The notes under the pieces were generated by a model, which saw only the letters and a list, made by a program, of their open reading frames with translations, had not been told where the DNA came from and searched no databases. This document shows, one piece after another, positions 11,268-23,601 of a stretch of 64,000 bases of DNA. Source of the stretch: Solimonas terrae (lineage in GTDB: Bacteria; Pseudomonadota; Gammaproteobacteria; Nevskiales; Nevskiaceae); contig NZ_JAAMOW010000004.1 of the NCBI RefSeq assembly GCF_011067135.1, forward strand, positions 402,505 through 466,504, read 5' to 3'. Numbering within the stretch: the first letter of the stretch is position 1; every line of letters begins with the position of its first letter. A program made the translations under genes and the position numbers.

Positions 11268-12179
11268 TCAAGCCGTTGCCAGCTGCACTCGCGGCCGGCG
11301 CGCGCGCCAGAGACCGTCGCCGGCGTAGACCACCAGCGCCAGCCAGATCAGGCCGAAGCCGATCGCCTGCACGTGCGTGAACGCCTCGTGGAACACGAAG
11401 ATGCCGCCGAGGAACTGCATGGTCGGCGCCACGTACTGCATCAGGCCGATCGTCGACAGCGGCACGCGACGCACGCCGTACGCGAACAACACCAGCGGTA
11501 CCGCCGTGATGACGCCGCCGGCGATCAGCAGAACGGCGAGCAGCGGGCCATGCGCCGCGAACTGCAGCGTCCCCGCATGCGCCGCCCAGGCCAGATACGC
11601 GAACATCAGCGGCGTGATCAGCAGGGTCTCGACGCCGAGGCCGGCGACCGCATCGACGACCACCATCTTGCGCACGAGGCCGTAGGTGCCGAACGACACG
11701 GCGAGCGTCAAGGCGATCCACGGCGGCCGGCCGACCTGCCAGCTTAGCCAGGCGACTCCCAGCGCGGCGATCGACACGGCCAGCCACTGTGCACGGTTCA
11801 GGCGCTCGCTCAGCACGAATACGCCAAGCAGCACGCTGACCAGCGGATTGATGAAATAGCCGAGGCTGGATTCGAGCACATGGCCGTTGCCGACGGCCCA
11901 GACATAGACCAGCCAGTTGATGCTGATCAGCGAGGCCGAAGCGGCGAGCCGTATGGCGACGGTCCGGTCACGCAGCGCGGCGGTGATCTTGCCGAGCTCG
12001 CCGCGCCACGCCAGGTAGCCGAACACGAACAGGCAGGCCCAGACCACACGGTGCGCCATGATCTCGATCGAGCCGGCCGGCTTGAGCAGGCTGATGTAGA
12101 GCGGCAGCAGCCCCCAGGTCAGGAACGCCGCGAACGCAGCCATGAAGCCGCGCCGGTAGGTGGTTTCGTCTTCGCTCAT
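11268..12179 (-). CDS. rarD: RarD family EamA-type transporter
   Basis: A 303-residue inner-membrane protein with about ten hydrophobic helices in two EamA halves. The N-terminus matches RarD (chloramphenicol-sensitive protein): 'RRGFMAAFAAFLTWGLLPLY', then 'EIMAHRVVWA' and 'LGYFINPLVSVLLGVFVL'. Substrates of RarD are not established; the DMT superfamily exports metabolites or drugs. The start codon overlaps the end of the upstream GST gene by 4 bp (12176-12179), so the two are translationally coupled. It is convergent with ggt, with stop codons 10 bp apart. Confidence 0.92.
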   Translation of the reverse strand: MSEDETTYRRGFMAAFAAFLTWGLLPLYISLLKPAGSIEIMAHRVVWACLFVFGYLAWRGELGKITAALRDRTVAIRLAASASLISINWLVYVWAVGNGHVLESSLGYFINPLVSVLLGVFVLSERLNRAQWLAVSIAALGVAWLSWQVGRPPWIALTLAVSFGTYGLVRKMVVVDAVAGLGVETLLITPLMFAYLAWAAHAGTLQFAAHGPLLAVLLIAGGVITAVPLVLFAYGVRRVPLSTIGLMQYVAPTMQFLGGIFVFHEAFTHVQAIGFGLIWLALVVYAGDGLWRARRPRVQLATA

Positions 12180-12898
12180 GCCGCGTGCTCCCGGAACGGG
12201 GTGGGTGCCGGCCGCGCCGGCAGGGGGTCATCGAGGTTCACACCTTCGTCGGCGAAGGCTTGGCGAACGCTGTCACGTGCGAGCGTGCGCTGTGTCAGAG
12301 CCGTCCAGCGCGGGTACTGATGCTCTGGCGCAAAGCCATAGCGCTTCGCCCAGCGGTAAAACACGATCAGATAGGCGTCGACGACACTGAATCGGCCGAC
12401 GCTGAAGTCCGCCTCGAGTACCTGCTCGGGCAGCCGCGATTCGAGATCGCTCCAGTCGCGCTTCAGCAGTGCGCGGCCGCTGGATTCCACGGCGGCCTGT
12501 GCGCCGGGGTCCTGCGCATAGCGCGCCGGATAGAAAACCTGCATGAACGCATGGGCGTGCACGTCGGTGGCGAGCCACGACAGCCACTCCCAGGCCTGCG
12601 CCGCGCGTGCCGGTTCGGCCGGCAGGAGTCGGGCCTGCGGGTGGCGGGAGGCGAGAAACTGCAGGATCGCGAGATTTTCCGTCAGCACGCCTTCCTGACC
12701 GTCGAGTCGATACCGCAGCACCGGCACATGCCCGCGCGGATTGAGCGCCAGGAATTCCGGCCGACGCTGGTCGCCGGACGGCAGCAGCAAGCGCGTCGTC
12801 GCGTAGTCGGCGAGGCCGGCGCGGCGAATCTCTTCGAGCGCAATGTGCGCCGCCAGCGAGCAGGCGCCGGGCGCGTAATAGAGTCGGTAATGGGTCAT
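12176..12898 (-). CDS. Glutathione S-transferase family protein
   Basis: A 240-residue soluble GST. The thioredoxin-like N-domain (about 1-85) opens with 'LYYAPGACSLAAHIALEE', typical of beta-class bacterial GSTs, where a Cys or Ser near residue 10 contacts glutathione. The cis-Pro/SNAIL region appears as 'GHVPVLRY' and 'LTENLAILQFLA'. The all-helical C-domain follows. The start at 12898 is chosen because GGAGG lies 7-11 nt upstream and the fold begins there; the frame stays open further upstream without a fitting RBS. It is coupled to rarD and diverges from the LysR gene at 13018 across a clear palindrome, so LysR control is likely. The native substrate is unknown. Confidence 0.9.
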   Translation of the reverse strand: MTHYRLYYAPGACSLAAHIALEEIRRAGLADYATTRLLLPSGDQRRPEFLALNPRGHVPVLRYRLDGQEGVLTENLAILQFLASRHPQARLLPAEPARAAQAWEWLSWLATDVHAHAFMQVFYPARYAQDPGAQAAVESSGRALLKRDWSDLESRLPEQVLEADFSVGRFSVVDAYLIVFYRWAKRYGFAPEHQYPRWTALTQRTLARDSVRQAFADEGVNLDDPLPARPAPTPFREHAA

Positions 12899-12976
12899 CG
12901 CGGAGCCTCCGGCTCTTGAACGGCGCGCAGTCTGCGCGAGCGCCCACGCCAAGGGAATCGAAGTCTTTTGCGATCA

Positions 12977-12997
12977 ACTGTGAGCGGAATTCACAGT
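12977..12997. promoter_or_regulatory. Palindromic operator between gst-rarD and a LysR gene
   Basis: A perfect inverted repeat, ACTGTGA (12977-12983) and TCACAGT (12991-12997), is separated by 7 nt. It lies between the divergent gst and LysR start codons, where LysR-type activators bind. A -10-like TACACT (13006-13011) follows towards the LysR start. The core looks like a CRP site but with a 7-nt rather than 6-nt spacer. Confidence 0.6.
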
Positions 12998-13017
12998 GGA
13001 CGGCATACACTGCCGGC

Positions 13018-13896
13018 ATGGCCATTCGCCTTCCACCGCTCGCCAGCTTGCAGGCCTTCGAGGCCGCCATGCGGCATCGCTCGTATACGCGTGCGGCACG
13101 GGAACTGGCGCTGACGCACGGCGCCATCAGCCATCACATCGCGACGCTGGAAGAACGACTCGGCGTACGCCTGTTCGAACGCGAAGGCCGGCAGATGATG
13201 CCGACCGAACACGGCCGCATCCTCGTCGTCAAAGTGCGCCAGGCGCTGGGCTTGCTCGAACGCAGCTTTGCGCACGCGACGCCGACCGAACACCGGACCC
13301 TGAATCTCAGCGTGTTGCCGTCACTCGCGAGCCGCTGGCTGGTGCCGCGGCTCGGCGGCTTCAACGCGCGCCATCCACAGATCGATCTGTGTCTGGATGT
13401 GCGCGCCGAACTGGCCGACCTTGCGGCCGGCGACGCCGACGCCGCAATCCGCTTCGGTGCCGGCGGCTGGCCCGACGTACAGCAGGTGCGCCTGATGGGC
13501 GACGAACTGTTCTGCGTCTGCGCCCCGGCCTACAACAACGGGGCCCTGCCGACGAGTCCGGCGGAACTGGCCGGACATACGTTGCTGCGCAATCCCTGGC
13601 TGCCGTGGGAGCCGTGGCTGCACGCCGCGAATCTCGATTTTCGCGAGCCGAAGCGTGGGCCGGTGTTCACCGACTCGGCCGTACTGCTCGACGCCGCGGC
13701 CGCCGGCCTGGGAATCGCGCTCGCGCGGCGCACGCTGGTCGAGGGCGATCTGCAAAGCGGACGGCTGCAGCGCCTGTTCGATCTCAGTGTCACCGATCCG
13801 TCGTCGTACTTCTTCGTCTGGCGCGCCGACCATCCGAGACTCGATGCCCTGTTCGCGCTGCGCGACTGGCTGCTGGAACAGAATCAGGCGCACTAG
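13018..13896 (+). CDS. LysR-type transcriptional regulator, GcvA-like
   Basis: A 292-residue LysR regulator. The HTH occupies about residues 5-64 and opens 'LPPLASLQAFEAAMRHRSY' with 'HGAISHHIATLEERLG', typical of the GcvA/AmpR subgroup. The substrate-binding domain covers about 90-290. The ATG at 13018 is favoured: there is no Shine-Dalgarno, but TACACT lies 6 nt upstream, compatible with a leaderless transcript; an upstream in-frame start at 12916 would overlap the operator. It probably regulates the divergent gst-rarD pair and itself. The effector is unknown. Confidence 0.92.
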   Translation: MAIRLPPLASLQAFEAAMRHRSYTRAARELALTHGAISHHIATLEERLGVRLFEREGRQMMPTEHGRILVVKVRQALGLLERSFAHATPTEHRTLNLSVLPSLASRWLVPRLGGFNARHPQIDLCLDVRAELADLAAGDADAAIRFGAGGWPDVQQVRLMGDELFCVCAPAYNNGALPTSPAELAGHTLLRNPWLPWEPWLHAANLDFREPKRGPVFTDSAVLLDAAAAGLGIALARRTLVEGDLQSGRLQRLFDLSVTDPSSYFFVWRADHPRLDALFALRDWLLEQNQAH

Positions 13897-13920
13897 CTCA
13901 TGAGCGGTGCGTTTCGATGA

Positions 13921-14469
13921 TCACGACCCCGTTGCGGATTGTCCCGCAGAGGGCGGCGCATTCAGCAACTCGTTGATCTCGTCTATGAAGTGGTCGAGGC
14001 TCTTTTCGGAATAGCCAACATGATGCTCAGCGATGCGGCCGTCCTTGCCGATGATGAACATATTGGGAATGCTTTTCACGCCGTATTTTCCAGTCAAGCC
14101 CGTGCTTGCCCAGCCGAGCGTCAGAGGGAGCGTCTTGAAGACAATTTTGATCCGTCGAAATAGGTCCCAGCTTTCGTGGTAGTTCATGGCGACAATCGCA
14201 AGTTTGCCCTGTGCGGCCGGCACTTGTGCGAGCCGGCCCAGAGTGTCCATTTCATTCAGACATGGACCGCACCAAGATGCCCAGAACGTCAGCACAACGA
14301 CTTGCCCGTGCAGAGCATTGAGATCGATCGGCTCGCCATGCTGGTCGTTGCCGAAGTCATTCAGCGCTATCGGCATGTCGCCAATCTGCGGCACCGCCGA
14401 TTCGGATGCATGGGCGCCCGAAACAATAAATGCCGCCCAAAGCGCGGCCACGACCACACTTTTTTTCAT
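13921..14469 (-). CDS. Exported TlpA/ResA-like thioredoxin-fold protein
   Basis: A 182-residue protein with a Sec signal peptide (about 1-22) and a TlpA/AhpC-TSA type thioredoxin fold carrying the redox motif WCGPC after 'VVVLTFWAS' (about residues 60-72). The cis-Pro loop is 'VKSIPNMFII'. Such proteins reduce periplasmic disulfides, for example in cytochrome c maturation or peroxide repair, but no partner gene adjoins it. Its base composition is visibly lower in G+C than its neighbours and it uses more AAA, ATT and TTT codons, so it may be a late acquisition. The RBS is AAGGAG about 10 nt before the ATG. The 175 bp upstream, up to the lhr stop, hold nothing I recognise. Confidence 0.9.
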   Translation of the reverse strand: MKKSVVVAALWAAFIVSGAHASESAVPQIGDMPIALNDFGNDQHGEPIDLNALHGQVVVLTFWASWCGPCLNEMDTLGRLAQVPAAQGKLAIVAMNYHESWDLFRRIKIVFKTLPLTLGWASTGLTGKYGVKSIPNMFIIGKDGRIAEHHVGYSEKSLDHFIDEINELLNAPPSAGQSATGS

Positions 14470-14644
14470 CGATCTACTTCTCCTTGGCCATCGGTGAGCG
14501 TTCGCTCGTCCACTGTGCCCGGCCCAAATCCGCGGTGCTGGCGATGACGCCTTGTATCACGGCTCGCAGGATCGGTTTCGCGACAGGGATCACATCAACT
14601 TGCAGCCTGGATGGCATCCATGATGCCGGCCTGCGTGATCGATG

Positions 14645-19192
<4,548 letters not shown>

Positions 19193-19397
19193 ATGGGCCT
19201 AGCTTAGAGCGTTTGGGGCTCAGGAAATGCGCCTCGGCGTTCGCGCGAGCCAGGCGTCTCCTCCGACCGACTGCCGCCGGTGCCGGCCGCGTGCCCGCTC
19301 GTCACGCCGACGAACGGCGAGGTGACTTCCGATGGCCATCGTTTGCTATGGTCGCCAAAGATTCACGCAAACGTCACAAGAAGGACACACGAACGTC

Positions 19398-20303
19398 ATG
19401 AAGCTGTGTTGGTCCGCCGGCAGCGCCTGCGTCAATGGCCTGCAACTGAACTGGGAAGAAGCCGGACCGGCGCAGGGTGAACCGCTGCTGCTGATCATGG
19501 GGCTGGGCGGCCAACTGATCCACTGGCCGGACGCACTGTGCGCGCCGCTGGTGGCGCAGGGCTTTCGCGTGATCCGCTTCGACAACCGCGATGCCGGTCT
19601 TTCGGGCGACGGCGATCGCGGCATCAAGGTCAATCTGCCGCAGGCGTGGCTCGCCAGTCGCCTCGGGCGCTCGGCGGCGTCGAACTACACGCTGCATGAC
19701 AGCGCCGACGATGTGGTCGGCCTGCTCGATACGCTGGGAATCTCCAGGGCACATATCGCCGGCGCGTCGATGGGGGGCATGATCGCGCAGATCGTCGCTG
19801 CCCGGCATGCGCGTCGCGTGCGTTCGCTGACCTCGATCATGTCGAGCACCAATCATCCGAAGCTGCCGCCGGCGCGTTTCGACGTGCTGTGGCGGATGGC
19901 CGGCGTCGGGCCGAAGCCGAAAACCCGCGAGGCCGTCATCCGCCGTTCGACGGCGATGCTGAATCGCGTCGGCAGCCCGGCCTATCCGACTCCGACCGCG
20001 TACCGCACCGCGTTGGCCGGCCGCGCCTACGATCGCGCATTCCGCCCCGCCGGTGTGGTGCGGCAGACGCAGGCGATACTCGCGACCGGCAGCTTCGAAT
20101 CGCTGCTGCCGCAGATCAAGGCGCCGACGCAGATCATCCACGGTCTTGCCGATCCGCTGCTGCGCCCTGTCTGCGGTCAGCGCAGCGCGCAGCTGATCCG
20201 CGGCGCCAAACTCGAACTGATCGCCGGCATGGGTCACGACATCGCCCTGCCGCTGATGCCGCGCTGGGCCGGATTGATCACCGGCAATGCGGCGCGCGCC
20301 TGA
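19398..20303 (+). CDS. Alpha/beta hydrolase
   Basis: A 301-residue cytoplasmic alpha/beta hydrolase. The oxyanion region is 'LLLIMGLGG', the nucleophile elbow G-A-S-M-G-G puts the catalytic Ser at residue 124, and 'HGLADPL' and 'GMGHD' supply the likely Asp and His of the triad. 'FDNRDAGLS' is typical of the HSL/aclacinomycin-methylesterase and RdmC-like group. The ATG at 19398 follows an AAGAAGGA stretch; an upstream ATG at 19332 in frame would add 22 residues outside the fold. Substrate unknown (ester or lactone). It is convergent with the secreted hydrolase gene at 20315, with 11 bp between stops. Confidence 0.88.
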   Translation: MKLCWSAGSACVNGLQLNWEEAGPAQGEPLLLIMGLGGQLIHWPDALCAPLVAQGFRVIRFDNRDAGLSGDGDRGIKVNLPQAWLASRLGRSAASNYTLHDSADDVVGLLDTLGISRAHIAGASMGGMIAQIVAARHARRVRSLTSIMSSTNHPKLPPARFDVLWRMAGVGPKPKTREAVIRRSTAMLNRVGSPAYPTPTAYRTALAGRAYDRAFRPAGVVRQTQAILATGSFESLLPQIKAPTQIIHGLADPLLRPVCGQRSAQLIRGAKLELIAGMGHDIALPLMPRWAGLITGNAARA

Positions 20304-20314
20304 GGTGCGCGGCG

Positions 20315-21361
20315 TCAGTCGCTGCCGTTCGCCGTCAGCAGATACGCCCAGGCTTTGACGCGATCTTCGGGGTAACGGCCGTAGGGGTCGTTGGCGGCGG
20401 TGCTGTCGTGCTGGGTCAGGGAGGAACCGGCGCTGTTCAGCACGAGCCGGTGTGTCAGCGCGGCGATGCCGAAGTCGCCGAGCAGGATCTCCAGACTGTT
20501 GGGGCCGCCGACACCCAGTCCGCCGAGATTCAGCCAGTTCAGCGACACGTATTGGCCGTAAGTGCCTTCGTCCTGCGCGTGCATGCCCCAGAATTTCGCC
20601 GGCGGCGTTGCGGAGGGGCCGGCGATCCAACTCGCGCTGCCGCCGCCGATCGAATCGTTCGGTGCCGAAAACAGCACGACGCGACGCGCCGGCGTCGACG
20701 CCGGCAGATGCATGGCGATGAACGCGGCATCCCCGCCACCCTGCGAATGCCCGGCGATCACGATCTTCGACCAGTTCGGATAGGCCTTGCCGCTGCCACT
20801 CGTGCTGTATGGCGAGTTGGCATTCGCCGTTAGGAACTGGGCCCAGTACGCGCGATCCAGGCTTGCGTTGTGGGCCAGATAATCGATCAGATTGACGACG
20901 CGACTGACGATCGAATTGTCGGCGTCGACGAGCGTCGCCGTCGAATTGAAGCTCGCCATGCCCGGCGCGTACGCAACGCGGGCGCCGAAGCTGGTTTCGC
21001 CGCGCAGATTGGTGAAGCAGGCGTCGCTGAGCATGCAGGTGGTGCCAACCGCCAGGCCGTTCGGGTATTGCAGATCGAGCACGCCATAGCCGAGGCTGGC
21101 CGCGTATTCGGCAAACGTCGAATAGTCGGACGGCGTGCTGCCGGAGCCGCCGAGGAAGATCACCAGCACGTTCTTGCGGCCGGCCTTGTCCGGTTGCAGC
21201 ACGTAATGCTTCGCGTTCTGGCTGTAGACCCGCGAAATGCCGGCGCCGGTATCGGCCGGCTGCACATACAGGCTGTCGACCGCCGCGAACGCCCGATTGC
21301 CAAAACCCAGCAGCACGATTGCTGCAATGCACCATCGTAGACCTGCGCGTATCACCGACAT
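20315..21361 (-). CDS. Secreted alpha/beta hydrolase-like protein (BPSS1187-like)
   Basis: A 348-residue precursor with a Sec signal peptide (about 1-26, ending 'RAFAA'). The body has an alpha/beta hydrolase layout: an oxyanion-like 'VIFLGGSGSTPSDY', a nucleophile elbow 'IAGHSQGGGDAAFIA' (G-H-S-Q-G) and a late His region. The pattern resembles the uncharacterised BPSS1187-type family described from Burkholderia; I infer this from the GHSQGG context, not from a search. It should act outside the cytoplasm on an ester or related bond. It diverges from the 5'-nucleotidase gene at 21500 and appears monocistronic. Confidence 0.8.
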   Translation of the reverse strand: MSVIRAGLRWCIAAIVLLGFGNRAFAAVDSLYVQPADTGAGISRVYSQNAKHYVLQPDKAGRKNVLVIFLGGSGSTPSDYSTFAEYAASLGYGVLDLQYPNGLAVGTTCMLSDACFTNLRGETSFGARVAYAPGMASFNSTATLVDADNSIVSRVVNLIDYLAHNASLDRAYWAQFLTANANSPYSTSGSGKAYPNWSKIVIAGHSQGGGDAAFIAMHLPASTPARRVVLFSAPNDSIGGGSASWIAGPSATPPAKFWGMHAQDEGTYGQYVSLNWLNLGGLGVGGPNSLEILLGDFGIAALTHRLVLNSAGSSLTQHDSTAANDPYGRYPEDRVKAWAYLLTANGSD

Positions 21362-21499
21362 GCCCTATCTGCCCTGATTTGAATCGTGTGGAGTCCGTGC
21401 CAGACGGCGCCGGCGAAAAATCGGCGGGCCGAGGACATCAGGCGCACGTTTCGAGCCAAAGTCGCGAGACAATGGCGACCTCGAAAAACGGAGCGCCGG

Positions 21500-22411
21500 A
21501 TGGGCGTCAATCTTGAAAACAAGCTGGTCGTTGCGTTGTCGTCGCGCGCCCTGTTCGATTTCGAAGCCGAGAACCAGGTCTTCGATGAACAGGGTGACGA
21601 CGCCTACGAACGCCTGCAGCTCGAACGGGCCGACCTGCCGGCCAAACCCGGCGTTGCCTTCCCGCTCGTCAAGAAGCTGCTCGCCTTCAACGACGATGGC
21701 GAGCATCGCGTCGAGGTCGTCATTCTCTCACGGAACGATCCGGTTTCCGGGCTGCGCGTATTCAAATCCGCGAAGGCCGCCGGCATCAACGTCCAGCGTG
21801 GCGTGTTCACGCGCGGCGCACCGCCTTTCCGCTATCTGAAACCTCTGGGTGCGCACCTGTTCCTGTCGGCCAACGACGCCGATGTCGGTGGTGCGCTCGA
21901 TGCGCAGTTCCCGGCCGCGCGCGTGTTCTCGCAGTCGGTGGTCGACGCAGTGCGGCATCCGAACGAGTTGCGCATCGCGTTCGACGGTGACGCCGTGCTG
22001 TTTTCCGACGAAGCCGAGCGTGTATTCCAGAGCGGCGGACTCGACGCGTTCCAGAATCACGAAACCGCTCACGCAGCGCGGCCACTGCCGCCCGGCCCGT
22101 TCAAGCCCTTGCTTGAAGCCCTGCACCGTCTGCAGCGCGCCGCCGGCGAGAAGGTCGCCATCAAGCTGCGCACGGCGCTGGTTACCGCGCGCAGCGCGCC
22201 GGCGCACGAGCGCGCGATCCGCACCTTGATCGAGTGGGGAATCGGGGTCGACGAAGCGATGTTCCTCGGCGGGCTGCAGAAAGGCCCGTTCCTCAAGGAG
22301 TTCGAGCCGGACTTCTTCTTCGACGACCAGCTCACGCACTGCGAGTCCGCCGCGCTGGCGGGCCCGACCGGGCATGTATCGGCGGGCGTGGTGAATATCC
22401 GGCGCGCGTGA
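21500..22411 (+). CDS. 5'-nucleotidase (PF06189-type)
   Basis: A 303-residue cytoplasmic protein matching the bacterial 5'-nucleotidase family that resembles cytosolic 5'-nucleotidase I. Recognisable blocks are 'LVVALSSRALFDFEAEN' at the N-terminus, 'VEVVILSRNDP', 'LFLSANDADV', 'RIAFDGDAVLFSDEAE' (an HAD-like FDGD motif) and 'EAMFLGGLQKGPFLKEF'. It is expected to dephosphorylate nucleoside monophosphates. The start at 21500 is supported by GGAG 6 nt upstream, and the conserved N-terminus begins there. It is monocistronic, and the following region is a decayed gene. Confidence 0.85.
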   Translation: MGVNLENKLVVALSSRALFDFEAENQVFDEQGDDAYERLQLERADLPAKPGVAFPLVKKLLAFNDDGEHRVEVVILSRNDPVSGLRVFKSAKAAGINVQRGVFTRGAPPFRYLKPLGAHLFLSANDADVGGALDAQFPAARVFSQSVVDAVRHPNELRIAFDGDAVLFSDEAERVFQSGGLDAFQNHETAHAARPLPPGPFKPLLEALHRLQRAAGEKVAIKLRTALVTARSAPAHERAIRTLIEWGIGVDEAMFLGGLQKGPFLKEFEPDFFFDDQLTHCESAALAGPTGHVSAGVVNIRRA

Positions 22412-22464
22412 GTCACTATCGAGGCGGAACCAGGCGAAGGGGATACCCGGAATGCGAGGCTGGC

Positions 22465-23296
22465 GTGCCCGAATTCGCCGACTGGCCACGTGACGAAGTC
22501 GAGGCAATTGTCGCCGACTGTTTCCATATGCTGACGCTGGAGCTTGCAGCTCGGCGTTACGGCAGGTCGACTCATCGCGCGCCGCCGAAGGCGAAGCTGA
22601 AGTCGCGTTCGGACGAATCGGTCGGGCGAAAGCATCAGAACATCAGCGCCGCGATGATCGCGCACGGATACCCGTTTATTCGAGGGTGCAAGTCGCCGGC
22701 AAATTGTCAGGCGCTGTTGTCCGGCGTCGTCGCAAGCCGGCCTGAGCAAGACACGCTGTTCGATAATGGCAATGACGGCTACGGAGCGGCTGGCTGCATT
22801 GCCGTTGCGGATCACGCTCGAATCACTGTTGATCGACGCGCCGCGGTCGAGCGTGATCGGTGTGCAAGAGCCGGAAGCGGCCTGTGACGCCCATGCGCCC
22901 GGTGTTGTCCGGGACTGTCGTGCGCGCGAAACGCGCAATCGCCCGCTCGGTGCGGCAGGAGGAGAATTTTTCCTCGCCTGCGCTCGCTGGGCGAGAAACG
23001 CCTCGGCGAAAAGGTCGAGTACGTCGCCGGATCGAGGGGCGATGGGCTGCGATGTGCTGTCGTTCGAAACGGGAGGCAAGGAGCGCCTGATTGAGGTCAG
23101 GACGACGGCGTCCGGCAGGGAAGCGCCGTTTTGTCTCAGCAATCGCGAACTGGCGGCTTCAAAGCAGTTCGGCGAACAGTTCGCTCTTTATCGGCCGCTC
23201 GGCTTTCGACGGCTGCCGCGCCTGTCTGCCCTTGTCGGTGCCGTTGGCCGGCACTGCGCGCTCGGTTCGGTGAGCGATCCGGCGCGCTATCTCTGA
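22465..23296 (+). pseudogene. Frameshifted DUF3883 (NO VEIN C-terminal domain) gene
   Basis: This stretch carries pieces of one protein in changing frames. Segment A (22465 to about 22760) reads 'WPRDEVEAIVADCFHML' and 'KHQNISAAMIAHGYPFIRG', like the N-terminal region of DUF3883-containing proteins. Segment B (about 22766-22980) is in the next frame and contains 'MTATERLAALPLRI' and 'ARETRNRPLGAAGGEF'. Segment C (about 22981-23045) is back in the first frame, 'GEKRLGEKVEYVAGSRGDG'. Segment D (about 23046-23296) shifts again to 'CDVLSFETGGKERLIEV' and ends at a stop. At least three frameshifts are needed. The domain's usual 'EVKTT' reads EVRTT here, a further sign of decay. The family match is from memory of its motifs; the PD-(D/E)XK-like role is family knowledge. 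Confidence 0.75.
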
Positions 23297-23313
23297 TCGC
23301 GCGCCGCGCCTGG

Positions 23314-23445
23314 TCAGGCTTTCGTTTGCAGCTTCGCCATCGCGCGCGAGCGCTGCAGGGCAACGAATTCGAGCGCGCCGAGCACGGCGACGCCGCCGAT
23401 CGTGACCGGTGCGGAGGTCATCAGTTTGCGAACGATGCGGGCCAT
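23314..23445 (-). CDS. Small 43-residue membrane peptide
   Basis: A short frame starting with ATG at 23445 and preceded by a well-placed AGGAG. The peptide opens 'MARIVRKLMTSAPVTIGG', has one hydrophobic stretch (about residues 11-29) and ends in basic residues ('RSRAMAKLQTKA'). Positive charges on both sides of a single short helix suggest a small inner-membrane or membrane-associated protein. I do not recognise the family. It is convergent with the DUF3883 relic (18 bp gap) and divergent from the peptidase gene at 23602. The good RBS and sensible topology argue for a real gene; the short length keeps confidence moderate. Confidence 0.55.
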   Translation of the reverse strand: MARIVRKLMTSAPVTIGGVAVLGALEFVALQRSRAMAKLQTKA

Positions 23446-23601
23446 GGGATGCTCCTGTACTTTGATCGCCTGCACGCTGTGCAGGAACCGGATGCTTCAC
23501 CCTAGCCCGACTCTGTTACGCGAACATGGCAAGGCGATGACAGCGGTGCCGTGTCGCGGCCGTCAAAGCCTTGTCATCTGCGCGGCGCATAATCCCGCGC
23601 C

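Noticed and set aside
12977..12997. A real lac operator
   Set aside because: Only the left core looks like lacO, and no LacI-family gene is adjacent. A LysR site is simpler.
14470..14644. A small gene or RNA in the tlpA-lhr spacer
   Set aside because: No start with a usable RBS, no stable hairpin with a T-run and no tRNA-like fold was seen.
22465..22887. An intact small gene at the beginning of the DUF3883 relic
   Set aside because: The frame is open but stops in the middle of the conserved protein, and the rest of the same family continues in other frames.
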